In this document: piece after piece, positions 24,486 to 37,432 of the stretch
Layout of the letters: the number at the start of each line of letters is the position of its first letter
Position numbering within the stretch: position 1 is the stretch's first letter
Source of the DNA: Reticulitermes lucifugus
Lineage: Eukaryota; Arthropoda; Insecta; Blattodea; Rhinotermitidae
Assembly (NCBI GenBank): GCA_026260175.1
Contig: JAKCWW010000037.1
Span: forward strand, 118,743-182,742
Direction: 5' to 3'
DNA: 64,000 nucleotides
Made by a program: the position numbers and the translations under genes
Notes under the pieces: generated by a model
Told to the model about the DNA's origin: nothing
What the model saw: only the letters and a program-made list of their open reading frames with translations
Database searches by the model: none

Positions 24486-25430
24486 TGGTAAATAAACAGC
24501 TACATTTGTTTCTTAATAAAATTAATCCTATAAATTGAATGTTATTCTAATTGAAATTCGTAGATCATTTCTTTGCGTGAAGGCATAACGCACATTTGAA
24601 AAACACTTTCATAAATATTAAAGAATTATAGGAATACTTCTTCTTGTCCAAAAGTAGAATGACAACAGGATTATCTGCCTTTTTTAAATAATAGGCCATA
24701 TAAGAAGCTTACAGTCACTTTCGATCCGATACCTTTGAAAGGCATAAAGACGATTCTGAAATGATCTTCTAGGAAGCTAAAAGATAAAATAATTATTAAG
24801 TCGAAAGAAATAATAAAGAGGTATATTACAGGATTACATATTGTGCAATGCTTGAAAAGAAGAATCATACAGAACGAAACAAAAAAGTATAGTGCAAAAT
24901 TGTGTAAAAATCTATAATGAAGTTTATCATAATTTTGTAGTCCCTATAATCTTGAAGACTGAGAATTTGATATTAATGTCACAGCGACGTTCATGAACAT
25001 TGTTTTGGAATAAGGCAGAAAATAATACACGTCACATAGTATATCGGGCATAATGCTGGAGGAAAAACGCGAAGATGATAATACGCTCAAAAGCAGCTGT
25101 TCCATAAAAATGAGTTTTACACGTGATCAACCAGAGCTCAGCACTTTGCAATTATCCTAATGCTAAAAACACATATCTAAGAAGTAGGCTAAAAATTAAT
25201 TTGTAAAAAAGCATGCTGCGATTTTAACAAACGGATAGCATAAGCGAAACTGAAGGTAAAATTTACATTTGCGTAGCAGCAATTTTCGTAAAAATGTTCG
25301 CATGTACACAATGCGAATGGAAATCGTGAACGTGACACCAAATTTTAGCTGTATAGGAGAAGAGTTAGGTTTATGGAATATAATGTGATTATTATTATTG
25401 TTACTATTATTATTCAAATAGCTTGCAATT

Positions 25431-25452
25431 AGTAGTAGCAGGAGTAGTAGCG

Positions 25453-25485
<33 letters not shown>

Positions 25486-25521
25486 CGAGGAGGAGGACGA
25501 ATAGTAGTAGCAGCAGCAGCA
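25431..25521. repeat. Imperfect (AGT)n/(AGC)n microsatellite
   Basis: A trinucleotide tract of mostly AGT units that grades into AGG and AGC units. It creates artificial poly-leucine and poly-valine frames on both strands, which I do not call as genes. Confidence 0.9.
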
Positions 25522-27049
25522 ACACACGTTTTGCATCAAAAGAATTCTCTCTCTCTTAAACAGCGTACCCTTTACGTTAGAACGTATTACTGCACCGTTC
25601 AGGCATCATTCGTAAAGTTCTGCCTCTACTCCTATCACACAACTCGTAATATTTCTGCCCACATTATCATCCGATCACTGTATATTTCCTTCGATTAGAC
25701 AGCAATTAATCCTTTATTATTTTATGCCTCTTCGAGGAACTGGTTTGTCTCTGTTAGAAAGACCTTCAGCAAAGCCTTAGCCTCAAGCTGATTTATAACT
25801 GGATGTCTTCAGGTTTTGAAGAGCGTTCCAGAAATGTTGTCATAAAACAGAAGTGAATAATTTAGTCTCAGCACTTTTCATATAGTCTATTCTCTTATAC
25901 TTCTTTGATATTTTGTAAATTGCTTGTACAAGACTATCTTCCCTTTTCCGCATATGGACTAGAAGCCACTAGCACACTGTTTGTTAACTCAATCCCTTGA
26001 AGGCCGTGACGGAGTGCAAGACGTCATGAAACTGAAACACTTAGGCCTATTATTGCTTTCGCAATAGAACCAGAGGCATCTTTTCAATCTGGTTGGAGAT
26101 TTATTCAATAACCAGTGAACGCACACATGCCAGTACCCGAAGTTAATTGTAATACAGCAAGGAAATAATTATTTGTTTCCTGCTAAGGTACGGAGCAATA
26201 CACCCGACTATTTTCCTGTTTCCCCTCACACTATGTAGACAGCACAGTGGAGGAACACCCAGGTTTTGAACCTGGCCACAAGATATGTCCCTCTTTGGCA
26301 GAAATTTCTGGTTTTGTGCCCTATGCACATTTCGTGATATCAACCCGCGCACACAAGGAATTATGAAGCACGCACACTTCTATACCGTTAAGTTAAAAAT
26401 AAAAGGCAAGTACGGAACAAATGACCAGAGGACATTTCTCTTTAAACTCTGATATAAAGACAATGACAAAGCAGAAACAACTGTCCAGAAGGGAAGGACA
26501 CTATGACTGGAAAAGTGAGTAACCTTCAGTTGTTGGAAGTATACAAGTGCAGTTTATCATGATTTACTGTTGGCCCAAGTTGAGTGTGTTTTGTATATTC
26601 ATTTAGCTTTTATGACCTTGCTTTTGTATACCACAAAGTTTCTGTTGTCCAATACATTATACATAAAAAGGTGCGTGCGATCTCTATGCCAGCTTATTCC
26701 AGGGAGAAGGGCAGGGTAATAGCGCCAATAAAAGTGACCACTGTAATGATTTTGTATACTGAATTGTATTTTGTCGGGTAACAGCATACTCCACGAAAAT
26801 GATAAATGAGTAGACTACTGCCGTTAGCAAGGTAAAAACAATTCACTTTATCACACTTTTAACAATCCTTAAAGTAGTTTTATCCTAATAGATTCACATC
26901 TATTGTAGTACTAAAATCGTTAAACGGAAGTACAAAACGAAGCGAGTAACAAAAAATCACTTTTATTTGAAAATTTAAGAGAAACATTTAAATTTTTATT
27001 CAATCTAGGGGGTTCCGAATTTAAGAATTATTTATTTCCCCTGTGCATA

Positions 27050-27160
27050 AAATTTAAAAAAGACCAACAAATGCATTGAGTGTACGAATGCAATTTTATT
27101 ACATAGTAACCACCAACATGTTTCAGTCATTCATGTGGCCATTTTCAGGGTGGTAATAAC
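27050..27160 (-). repeat. Single Penelope-like repeat unit, mutated ribozyme core
   Basis: On the minus strand it reads stem I ACCACC, CTGAAAA (the conserved G8 is A), a weak stem II, GAAA, ACATGT, T, then GGTGGT. Stem I is a perfect six pairs. The outer end GACCAACAAATGCA matches the ends of the palindromic elements. It is predicted inactive because of the G8 change. Confidence 0.55.
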
Positions 27161-27404
27161 AAGAACACAATTAAAATTATAATGTGTGAAAATCAATCCA
27201 ATTGAAAAACATATAACTATGGTTAAATTCAAGGTTAAAAGAGATATATATATATGTATAAAGAATTAGAAGCTAAAATATTGTTCTACGCCATGTACAA
27301 CAAATTTTGATCGACACTCTTTTAACGGTGAATTTAACAAAGATTATATGATGGCCTATTAACATCAATGGAATATATAATCGAAATCACAATCGCCACT
27401 ATCA

Positions 27405-27790
27405 CTATGCTTTCGAAGGTTTCGGCCTCGTGGCCCGTTCCGGTCTCAATATTACAACCTAAAGTCCCTTTAATGGGCGTATTGGGTTCCTTTTTTCTGC
27501 TGGCTGGTATTTAAGAACAGCGTGAGGGAGTCTGACTCTGTCCATCCTACTAATATGTCGTATCCATTTATTGTTACAATTGCGATTTTTTCCAAAAGTG
27601 CTTGTGATTTTAGTTTCGTCAGAATATGTAACTTGTTTGGTGGTCAAAGGGCATGTATTAGTTTCTCTGAAAAATTTCATCTCTGTTGCTGTGATTCTGG
27701 ATTTGTCTTGTTCTTTTAGTGTCCAGTGTTCACAGCCGTGTAGTAGGGTAAATATTACTAGTGTTCTTTATTCGTAGTCTGATTTGCTTC
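27405..27790 (-). pseudogene. Non-LTR retrotransposon C-terminal remnant
   Basis: The minus strand encodes, with frame breaks, LLHGCEHWTLKEQDKSR and later NKWIRHISRMDRVRLPHAV and KYQPAEKRNPIRPLK. These match the generic C-terminal part of insect non-LTR reverse transcriptases (LLYGCETWTL... followed by a basic W-x-x-H-x-x-R-M-D... and G-K-R-x-x-G-R-P tail). GRP is degraded to IRP. The remnant lacks the polymerase core and is a fossil. It lies antisense inside intron 1. Confidence 0.75.
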
Positions 27791-28718
27791 TGGACGTTTG
27801 AAGGCTTTATAACTTGCTTGAAGACAAATATTATCTATAATAACTTTGTTTAATTTGTTGTAACAGCTTGTTATTTTGCTTACGATGCATACCGATTAAC
27901 TGTACGAGTTTATTTGTTCTGTACTTCTGTTATTATTATCTTGCTTGTGATGGGGTCTCTCCCGCTGAATGCCGTTTGAATATAAAACTACTCAAAGCTC
28001 AAGTGTGAACCGGGACAGAAGTGTTTACCCTAAGTTCGACTTCTTCCACCTTGACTTTAGCATGCGCACAACACGTAAATGTACCGCGGCCTTAATGGGA
28101 AGTAGCTAAGAAATGATGATGAGCATAACAGCAGATAATAACAATTTAAATATTACCATCTATAGCAGAAAGTTAACTGATGTTTACCAGAGTTCTAATC
28201 AGTTAAAATTAAACACTACCATTTCACAAAAATTAGGTGGACGTGCAATGTTGGGACGTTCTATATTTACAACAATTAATTAATTAATTAAATGAAGCTT
28301 AATCCTTGAAGAACTGATTATCGGTTAGTGGTCAATAAACTTCCTTATCACGGAAAACTAAGATTAATTCCCTGTTCACAACAACGCCCTACTAGACCAT
28401 GTTCTAATCCAAATTCAATCCAGCACACTTTCGGAAGTTGTTCCTTTATGAAAAATTTTAATATTCTTTTCCCATCTACAATTAGGTCGCCTCAGCTTTC
28501 CCTGCAAAAAAATGTGTATTTCTCATCTCCCCCTGCTTACCACACGGTCCGCTCACCTTACACTTCTTTATTTCATCCTCTAATGATATTATTTGATGGT
28601 AGCATATTCGCAGTTTTTTTTAAAGTACTAGTTTTCTTTTTATTACTTTGTACTACTGAGCATGCGCGCACGCACACTCGTTTACACAAATATGTATTTA
28701 TTTCAATACTGAAGTTAT

Positions 28719-28740
28719 TAATAAATAAATAAATAAATAG
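28719..28740. repeat. (AAAT)n microsatellite
   Basis: About five tetranucleotide units, followed by a purine-rich A/G tract to about 28800. Confidence 0.85.
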
Positions 28741-29639
28741 ATAAAAGAAAATAAAAAAGAATAAAGAAACAGCGAAAAAAGGAAAGAAAAGAAAACTTTC
28801 TTCGTTATCATACAAAATTAGAAAAGGTTTTTAAATTAAATATACCTTATAGAAAAATATTGCAACTAGACCTACATTATCCTTCGATCTCGAAACGTCT
28901 AATGACCCCGTAGACTTTCATGACTGAAAATGTAGACTAAATCTATGATTATGTAGCTAATAGTGAAAAGAAATTTTAAAGACAATGAAAAGAATTTGAA
29001 ATCTTTCTTATTCAAAGTGTTTTTCCAAGCGCCAACGAGGCCTGTTTTGCCGTTAATTTCGTAAATTATTTGGACTGTTCATCTCCAATACATAACACGG
29101 TCCCTAAAGTAGGTTTTCATTATTAAGGAACAACTCGAATGCATCTAGCGTGAAAGTATTCAGTTCCTAAAATGAAGGCCATTCACTTCCATCGTAGCTA
29201 AACAAACATTAGCCTTATTTCTGATTTTGTGATCCATTAAATTTCGTTGTGCCCTGCTAACTATTTTATGTTTCATTTTAATAAAAAATAGTTGTTTACT
29301 GTCACAGTCATAACTGAGAGTGTGACGTTTCTACTCAAAGCCATTGTGATGGATTCACCCATAACCTAAATTTCCAGACTTACTGTACATTTTTACGCAA
29401 CGTGTATTTTAAAAACTGGATGGAAATTTGGGAACGGGTTTTAAATTGCATTGTTGAACACAGGATGATGGATTCTGTAGATAGCTCACAGCCGAAGGTA
29501 ATTCCTGGTTGACCTTGTCTTATGAACAGGGTCCACGACCAGCTACAGCAGGAGGGAATATCATGCTTTGCCTTTCCGCCAGAAATTTAACACAGGAAAC
29601 ACCCAAATACAAATGTGAATTTAAATGTTGACAGGCCAA

Positions 29640-29745
29640 AAATTAAATCAGTATCTGTCCAAAAACAATTAATTCTATTTATTATGTAGTAATACATGTT
29701 TAAACCTATCTCACGTCATCCTCAGGTTCACAAATGGTTTTAAAA
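29640..29745 (-). repeat. Decayed Penelope-like repeat unit
   Basis: The minus strand holds CTGAGGATGA, a spacer, and TTTAAACATGTA, the eroded GAAACATGT half. Overall layout follows the 27.05 and 32.1 kb copies, but stems I and II are poor. Confidence 0.35.
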
Positions 29746-29784
29746 TATATTAAGGAAGAAATATACATTAGGTAAGTCCGCAAG

Positions 29785-30070
29785 TGCCGATCCCAGTGGC
29801 CGCGCGATCTAAGGCATGGGTTCGCGGCCGCTAGCTTACTGGGATTGTGGGTTCGAATCCCGCCGGGGGCATGGATGTCTGTCTGTTNNNNNNNNNNNNN
29901 NNNNNNNNNNNNNNNNNNNNNNNNNNNNNNNNNNNNNTGGTCCCTCGTCCAGAGGAGTCCTACCGAGTATGGTGTGTCTAAAGTGTGATCGTGAAGCCTC
30001 GAACAATGAGGCGACTTGGCCCCCTAGGGGCTGTCGAGCCCTTGAAAGAAAAAAAAGAAAAAAAAAGGTT
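29785..30070 (+). mobile_element. tRNA-Leu-like SINE, with assembly gap
   Basis: The head TGGCCGCGCGATCTAAGGC resembles the D-arm (A box) of tRNA-Leu. GGTTCGAATCCCGCC at about 29850 is a near-perfect B box. The body ends in GGGGCTGTCGAGCC and an A-rich tail (AAAGAAAAAAAAG). A six-base GCAAGT occurs just before and just after the element and may be part of a target duplication. Fifty N (29888-29937) replace part of the body. At least three other copies are in the window. Confidence 0.85.
29888..29937. other. Assembly gap of 50 N inside SINE
   Basis: The gap begins a few bases after CATGGATGTCTGTCTG, nearly the same SINE position as the gap at 50142. Confidence 0.95.
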
Positions 30071-31406
30071 TGCAAGTAAATAGAGTTGTGTTTGACGGCA
30101 GTTTTATTAATTAATTAAGTGCAGTTACTCCGCTTGCTTCCCATTTCTTTACTCGTATTCAAAATAGGGCTTATCTTTTGAACCCACGTAACAAGTACAC
30201 TTGAGGGTCTTTAAAAGAATCCCCTGTGTTGGGACATAAATTCTAAACAAAATTGTCTGTGCGTGGTGACAGTAACATATGCACGAACAGAATTATTGTA
30301 GCCTATTTTTTCCCATAACAATGTTTTGAAGTCAGGGTCAATTTTTATTATAAAAAGTGACGCATTTGTTGGCGGACCGGACGTGCATTCATCAATCTCT
30401 GTATGCATTGTACTCAGTGTTCCAAACAGATCATTTTAATGGTGACCAGTGTACCGTCACTTGCATGACCAATCGGCTAACTGGACCACAGGGACGTTAC
30501 AGAGCGTTAAACCCATTTAGGTTTATTTATTATATTTTGTTGCAGTATTGACGGGTGGCGTATGGAATATAAAATATTTAATGTGGGATTTGTATGTAAA
30601 CCAAATCACTGGTCCAGCACCAACGAACGACAGTCTTCCCTGCTCTTTTCCTTCAAAGAAAGTAAAGTGATAAGCATTCTATTTCTGAATGTTGTACCAA
30701 AGATAAATAAAGGTAAATAATTTTACAGGCGTTTATGAACGCCACTGAAGCGATAATATGCACTAAATTTTTAAGGGTCATTTTAATTTTTGTTACTGGA
30801 GAATCTACACAGGAAGAAGTTCTAAAATACACAGAGGGTTGAACTGAGACAGAGATTATTGGCATAAATTGCACTTGTTGAGATACTATTTGTTAGAGTG
30901 ATTTATTTAACAATTCTTATTACCTGATTAAGTTATGTAGCCTCCAATAATAAAATGTTTGTCACTGTAAATGGGAAGACAGTACGTGGAGGAGAATAGT
31001 CACGGCCTATTTAAAGATATTTATAACCATTCAACTGGGACTTTCGAAAGCGAGTTTGTGAACTAGACTGCGGAGCCGAATCTTTGGGCTTTCAGGTATC
31101 AGAAAGATCCTTCAACCACAGAGGTTATGCAGTGCCGAGTTGCTGTAAAGATGATTACGTTTGATAAGTAGATGAAGACTTGGAAAGATCAGCTTACTTT
31201 TGGTACCATGGTATTTGCGTGAAGAAAGAGAGAAAAAAAATCTTTGCCTAGATGGTTCGTAGACCAGTCGAAATTTGAAAAGAGAAGATGAAAAAACAAA
31301 TACCCTCCATTTTCAGAATAAAGCTACATGTTTGTGTAAGAATACAGGAGGATTTCCTGCAATTATTAGAATTTTAATTTTTCCCCGTGTGGGATCACAT
31401 ACTTGA

Positions 31407-31435
31407 TATTATTATTATTATTATTATTATTATTA
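31407..31435. repeat. (ATT)n microsatellite
   Basis: About nine to ten ATT units. Confidence 0.9.
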
Positions 31436-31510
31436 GTACTACCTTAAATTGTGCTAAATTGAAATTTAAACAATTGCATAAAACCCTTTTCCTATATATT
31501 TATATAAATA

Positions 31511-31550
31511 GCCTGATTATGACCCAAGAAGGGCCGAGATATGTAGCTTT
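31511..31550 (+). repeat. Possible heavily decayed ribozyme-like motif
   Basis: CCTGATTATGACCC, a short loop, GGGCCGAGATATGTAG follow the box, hairpin, GAAA-like order. Several core positions are changed (G8 and GAAA), so this is only a suggestive relic. Confidence 0.25.
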
Positions 31551-31685
31551 ATTTTAAAAATAACGGTTTTTTTTCAAAAAAATTCAAGTTGCGTTGGATT
31601 GTGTGCCGTTAAGTAGAAATTAGTTACTGTATAAAGAAAAAAATATCACGCGTCAAGTATCGTGTTACTTTTTGGTTTATGAAGA

Positions 31686-31737
31686 GACACATACACACAC
31701 ACACACCCATATATATATATATGTGTGTGTGTATGTG
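31686..31737. repeat. (CA)n(TA)n(TG)n self-complementary simple repeat
   Basis: A CA run, six TA units, then a TG run form a hairpin-capable tract; the flanks ACACATAC and GTATGTGT are also complementary. Confidence 0.85.
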
Positions 31738-32079
31738 TTTTAAAGAACTGTGCCTATACGAAGGACAGTATTTCTGAACTGAGAAATAAGTAATAGAAAC
31801 TGGAAGAACAATGTAATGATAAGTTTATTTTTTAATATACCAAGTATTAACTACATGTTTTAACCCATTACTCAATAATTTTTAATGGGGTTACAAATAA
31901 TTTGTTACCGAACACTGCATAGCTAAAAGTTTCTGCTGACTGCATTATAAAGACGTTACTTCACATGTGAAGCTAGGAAACACAAACCAACATCTTTTTC
32001 TTTCCACTACAAGCATTTATAGCCATGGGCTCAGAAGAACACAAAATATTACCATTAGGCAGCACATAGAGATGGACGA

Positions 32080-32200
32080 ATTGACTTAAAAAACGAACAA
32101 AATGCACCTCAATTTCACCTTTATTATGTATTAATCGACCCCTACATATGTTTCGGTTTTATGTAAAACCATCTTCAGGGGGTTCAAAAACTACGTTCAT
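32080..32200 (-). repeat. Single Penelope-like repeat unit
   Basis: One unit with the family end AACAAAATGCACCTCA and the ribozyme-like core described in the next entry. Unlike the copies at 11.6 and 22.1 kb it is not inverted on itself. I did not find a convincing target duplication. Confidence 0.55.
32138..32185 (-). ncRNA. Hammerhead ribozyme-like motif, best-formed hairpin
   Basis: On the minus strand: stem I ACCCC, CTGAAGA, one extra T, a perfect six-pair stem II (GGTTTT, loop ACAT, AAAACC), GAAA, a palindromic stem III ACATATGT, A at the cleavage position, then GGGGT closing stem I. The cleavage triplet GTA is permitted (H at 17). As with the 11.76 kb copy, stem III is too short for a stable monomer and would pair as a dimer. 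It resembles hammerheads known from Penelope-like retroelements; activity is inferred only. Confidence 0.6.
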
Positions 32201-33541
32201 TCAACATCCAATGTTAATTCTAGCATTATACTGTGCAATATATTTGTATGCAAGTTACTATCACTTATAAAATCAGTATTTAAAACATGTACAAAAACAC
32301 AGAGTCTAAAATCCTTAAAAATTCGTCAAATTTCGTGTCGAAATAGTAAAATGCAGCAGTTTCTATCACTATGTTCCTTATACACCTCTGGCTCTTTTGT
32401 TCTTGGTTTTGTATACTTGATGGACATTTAGTAATTATGTCCTGCTGTTTTCTGTCGTGTTTGAGCATAATAAACAGGATAAAGACATACACGCTCAGAA
32501 CACAGTTTGTAAGGGAAGAAACACTATACTGTCTCTAATCGAGCGGGGGGGGAAGGGGGTTTAATTTTGAGAAACACCTCTGTACGAAAACTGCCGTTGA
32601 TGATTGGAGCATGAGGTCTATTTTACAGCTTCGAAAATGCAGGGCGGAAGGACGTAGGACCAAGGAATAAAACGGAGATAGATTTCGAGCAGCCGGCAGC
32701 AGCGTAGGAATACGGAAGGAAAAGGAAGGCTGTTTGATGAAACCTTGTACTGAAGAACGGAGTAAGAATGGAAACCTTGATGGTGCGCCCTAGTGACGCG
32801 TAGACTTAGTGATTTATATAGTCTGCAGCTTATGCACTAAATGGACAGCTACTGAGGAAGCTGACTTTGTGAAATGTAATCTAGTGACAAAGTCTTAATA
32901 TGTCTAGCTCCATTTTATTTACTTTAATATTTACTCCTTTCTATATTTTGTCACTATCAAACACGCCACATATCTAAATATTACCACGTGAATTACATTA
33001 CCAAAATAGCATTACGAACAAAAGAAAAACTGTTCTTGCACACGGCACATAAGGGGAGTGGAGGTGTAGTTCCACTCATCCTTAACTTCGGCCCTAGATG
33101 GAGGTGCGTGTGTAACTTCATGCCCCACCGCTTTACCCCCGGGGTAAGAATAATCGGTACCCTTTAATTAGGAGGCTGCGTAGGCCCCAGAGGTACTCAG
33201 TACGTTTTGGAGAAGAAAAAAATCTCTTGCCCTTGTTGGGATTATACATAAAGCTGCACATCATATAAATTTTCTTATGACAGGCTAAGAAGAATAGCAT
33301 CGTACTAAGAGAAGTTTGTTTCTTTCGCTGGTGTTTCTGTGAATATCTCAATAAATAGACACCACGATGGATTCTTTCTTTTGGCCACAAGTTCCAGTTC
33401 ACTCTAGTAATTCCCAAATTCTCCAAGTGAATTTCATGAAAACAGCGGGTAAGAACGCACAGTCTCTCCCGTTCACAAATACACGCGGCGCCTCCGAAGT
33501 CCCTCCCCGGTTCTGATTTAGAAACTACTATCAAAACCCGC

Positions 33542-33795
33542 CTATTCTGGTGGCCTCGCAGTCTAAGGCGCGGGATCTGCGGCCGCTAGCTTGCTGGGAT
33601 TGAGGCTCCGAATTCCGCCGGGAGCATGGATGTCTGTACATTTTTAAATGATGTGTGTTGTCAGAAGTCTTTGCGACGGGAAGATCACTCGCCCAGAGGA
33701 GTCTGACCGATTGTGGTGTGTCTGAGTGTGATCTCGGAACCTCAACAATGACAAGGCCTAGGCCCACTAGGGCTGTCGAACCATAAAAAAAGGAT
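33542..33795 (+). mobile_element. tRNA-Leu-like SINE, gap-free copy
   Basis: The head TGGCCTCGCAGTCTAAGGC and a decayed B box (GCTCCGAATTCC) precede a body with TTTGCGACGGGAAGATCACT, GGTGTGTCTGAGTGTGATC and GGGCTGTCGAACC, then a short A run. It shows the sequence that is missing at the gaps of the 29.8 and 50.0 kb copies. Confidence 0.8.
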
Positions 33796-34629
33796 ACCAA
33801 ACCCACAATTAGACCTCTCCTCTGTCACAATCCACCTTCAATCTTCAGAACCCACGTCTCTATGATCCATATTGACATTGTCTTCTCAGCTCCTCCTCTG
33901 CCCTCAAAGAAGCAATTTTCAAAAGGATTTCACCACATAAATTATATGAAAATTTGTCTCGTAATCTGAGATACCTGCCATCTTCTTTGATTTTTACTGT
34001 CGTAACAATACTATAAGCACTGTACATATGACAATGTTACTGAGAAGAATGCTATTCTGTGGGATTTGATGCTGTGTTTTTAAAAATTTACCTTTCTGGA
34101 GGAGCCTATTTTATTTACCAGGACATAACAGCCCCTTCTAATCTCATGGTGGAGGCATTATATTTTTCCTAACATAATGCAGGACATCATATCTCAGAAT
34201 CATACCTTCACAGTGGCCGCCGAGAGCTGCAGATTTCACACAGAATTGCCAATTTTATAATATACTGTATTTTGTGCTTACTTCTCTCTTCTTACATTTA
34301 AAATAACTTTTTTTTTCACACTCCAGTTATTATGCCACAGCCTCAAATTTAAGAGATCCTTTTTCACAACCATAAAAATGTTGGCCCAATAATATACAAA
34401 TCTCTTGCAAACTTAGGAAATTCCTTGATGACAAAACGTGAAGGTACCAGACTGGCAGGACAGGCTGAAACTAAGTTGATGAATATTCGAAAAATGCGAG
34501 GAATGTTTCACTCCTGCTTAGCGGTACTGTTTACCCCTGCCCAAAAACAATGACATCGATTTGTTTGAAATGCATGGCTACGCAATGAATTGTAAATGGT
34601 ATTATAATCATCTGACAGATAAATTCAAC

Positions 34630-34745
34630 ATCCGACGTGGTTGAAGCGTTGCCGTAGCCCAAGCGGCAAAGGTCAGCTATTCGTTCTTCAGTTTCAAGGG
34701 TCAAAACAGCCGAAATCAGATGGCCCTGGAGAATGTTAAATAGGT
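34630..34745 (+). mobile_element. Possible decayed SINE head
   Basis: GTAGCCCAAGCGGCAAAGG is a good A-box-like head. About 45 nt later GTTTCAAGGGTCAAAAC could be an eroded B box. The body is not recognisable, so this is weak. Confidence 0.3.
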
Positions 34746-36450
34746 CTATGTATTCACTGGCATTAGATATTTTCGTAGTAAAATACATAGAGCACGTTCT
34801 CATTACCTGTAACGAACCTCTAACAACAGAATGAAATTGTTTGAGATGTTGCAGCCATGAGACTCTGGGTTCTAAAAATAGAAAAGAAACAATTTATCTA
34901 TGATAGAACTGGAATAAAGAAATCATTCTATCAGTACAATAAAACATTTACTAAGAACTGACAGAATTACCTATCATAATATTATAAATTGCAATCTATA
35001 AATTCATGTAAATAATTCTCAGAAATTTCTTTCCTACTCTTAAGAAAAAAAAGTACCTTATGTAGACGAGTCGGTCTGTCATTTAATAGAGTACACACCC
35101 TGAAGAGAAAAAAGAATCTATACGTAACCTCTATGGCTAAAATTCTATGTTTCTGGGCATTAGTTTAAAGACAATGTATATGCATATCTAAAATACTATT
35201 GCCCTATAAAGACACGGTTATTTATGGAAAATAGTCAATTCTACGGAGAACGTTAAATAGTACCTCCAAAAATTGAAGAATATTAATATCTTGTATCAAC
35301 TTATGTATTAAATAAGTCATTTTCATTTAATTTTAGACACCACTTTTTCACAGCAACGTCTTTCAAGAATTCCAGAAAGTATGCTGCCTAAAGTGTAAGG
35401 GGCAGACAACCTTACGCACTCAAATCCTGTAATCATGATTTGGAATATCGCTTTCCTTCATACGTCATGTCTTACAGAGAATAACGTCACTAATTATTAC
35501 AAGGAGTACTAAGAAAAGAAAATACGCATCTAAATATTAATTGCAAAATATGCCCGCAATTTTATACAGCGGATCATTAAACATGTACATTGTTTCTATC
35601 CTATTGAGAAGGGCTGATAACCCAAATATAGTGAAGGTTACATTTTCGAGGAACCAGGAACATAATTAAAATTTTAAGATATTAATTATTAAAGTGATAT
35701 TTATCTACGTCTATGACATGATATATACAGATAAAGATCCCACCTCACAGAAAAACTCTCTCCTTATGATAAAAACATAACTTTTAATTTTGTTTTGGGG
35801 AAATAATCTGTGTTTATTTTAAGAGTCCTCGGATACACAGAAATACACTGTGTGGGCAAAGTGCAGAACTCCTTAATATTACACTAGATAATACGTATAA
35901 TAACCACGGGGCTTTAACCGTTTGAGCATATTTGTACGTTGAGCAGGACGTAGTAGTTTCTTGAATATTAATTGGCTTTTGAGACCACTGTCCAGAAGGC
36001 AGCATCTGTTTTGATTTTCAAGCTTCTCCTTTTTTAAAACTAAATATATTTCGCCTTGCTTTTCAGAAAACAGTTTCACCGGTGATGATTTGAAATGAAA
36101 CTTTATAATTAACAGCGTCAAACTAAATCAGTATCTCTGAAATTCTGAGTCCTTTTTCGTATTATAAATAATGAAACAGCACAGTCAAGGAAATAAATTA
36201 GCAATACAGAAGACAAATCTGATTAAGTCTACAAAATTAAGTGTGAGGAAAATTCAATCACAGTTGTAAATAGAAGATGGCAGGAGAAGCACGCAGTAAG
36301 ACACAGGCATTAGTAGCGACATTTTGTCGTAAAGGAAGCTTTATGAAGCTCTGAATATAGTAGTTGTCATTACAAAATTCTGGGTATTCTGGCCGTGTAG
36401 TAAAAATTCATGGGTCGATCTGCCAAAACAAATACCTCGATAACCAAAGC

Positions 36451-36488
36451 TTCTGAAGCTAATTTTGGATTCTGAAGCTAATTTTGGA
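36451..36488 (+). repeat. Perfect tandem duplication of 19 nt
   Basis: Two adjacent identical 19-nt units, TTCTGAAGCTAATTTTGGA, most easily explained by replication slippage. Confidence 0.9.
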
Positions 36489-37371
36489 TAGAAAAAGACC
36501 AGATAAATTAATCCAGGATATTTAGAATTAGGATCAGCTAACCTTTTTTAAATTTTTGTCTGCTTTGCTTGAAGACAAAGTGATTAAATGATATAGACTG
36601 CAGCGAGAAGAATTATAAGAATATGCTATTTTTTCTCAACACATATTTTCCCTACTGCTCGAAACTAATTCCAATAAAGTAATATTACTAATATTGACTT
36701 CGTAGCACAAGGGTAGAAGAAAATATTCATTATTACATCTAATTTGAAAATAAAATAATCTTACACACTAATAAAATTTGTATCCACATCAAACTGTAAT
36801 GGTTAAATTTACTTTTCATAATAGAATATCACACTAATGTGATCGATACACACAGTGGGACATAGTAGCAGAACAGATCTTTACTATCTTATTCATTTTA
36901 CCGCGAACCCCCCCCCCAAAAATCTAAAAAGAACCAGGGTTTTAATAGAAAAAGCGGACCTCATAATGGACAGCATAACCAATGTACTTTCAGCAGGCCG
37001 CTTAATATAATAGTTGAGGAGCCTATCACAGTCAGAGTCCCTCGCATTCAGGGCAGTGCCGTCTGATAGCACATGAACATAAACCGGAAGCGATATAAGT
37101 ATCAGAGAAGTATTATAATTACACTGTTAAGTCTTGCTTTAAAACATTGTCCTTAATCTACGCAAGGAGTGTCTATGATTATAAACTCCATCATACCGTT
37201 ATTGTTTCACGAGAGATTTGTTCAGATAGCTCAAGTCTATTAACATTTCAAATTAGCAAATCTGACATTCCAGTTCAGTTGAATCTACGGTGACCTCGAG
37301 CATTCTCTTTCTACTGCAACATCAGATTTTAGCTCTGGAAATGAAGGTTTAAATTACAATATTATCGACGA

Positions 37372-37432
37372 CGACAATAAAGACGACAACAACAACAACA
37401 GCAGCAACAGCAGCAACAGCAGCAACAACAAC
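37372..37432. repeat. (AAC)n/(AGC)n microsatellite
   Basis: Mixed AAC and AGC trinucleotides; the source of an artificial valine/alanine-rich minus-strand frame. Confidence 0.9.

Noticed and set aside
25196-25525. Poly-leucine minus-strand frame
   Set aside because: It is translation of the AGT/AGC microsatellite.
26200-26350. Minus-strand SINE around CCAGGTTTTGAACCTGG
   Set aside because: The palindromic B-box-like motif is suggestive, but no A box or known SINE body could be seen.
28328-28732. 134-codon plus-strand open frame
   Set aside because: Longest frame in the area but low-complexity towards its end and without recognisable motifs; it reads into an (AAAT)n tract.
33133-33534. 133-codon minus-strand open frame
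   Set aside because: No domain seen; it sits directly upstream of a SINE and has no exon-like boundaries that I could support.
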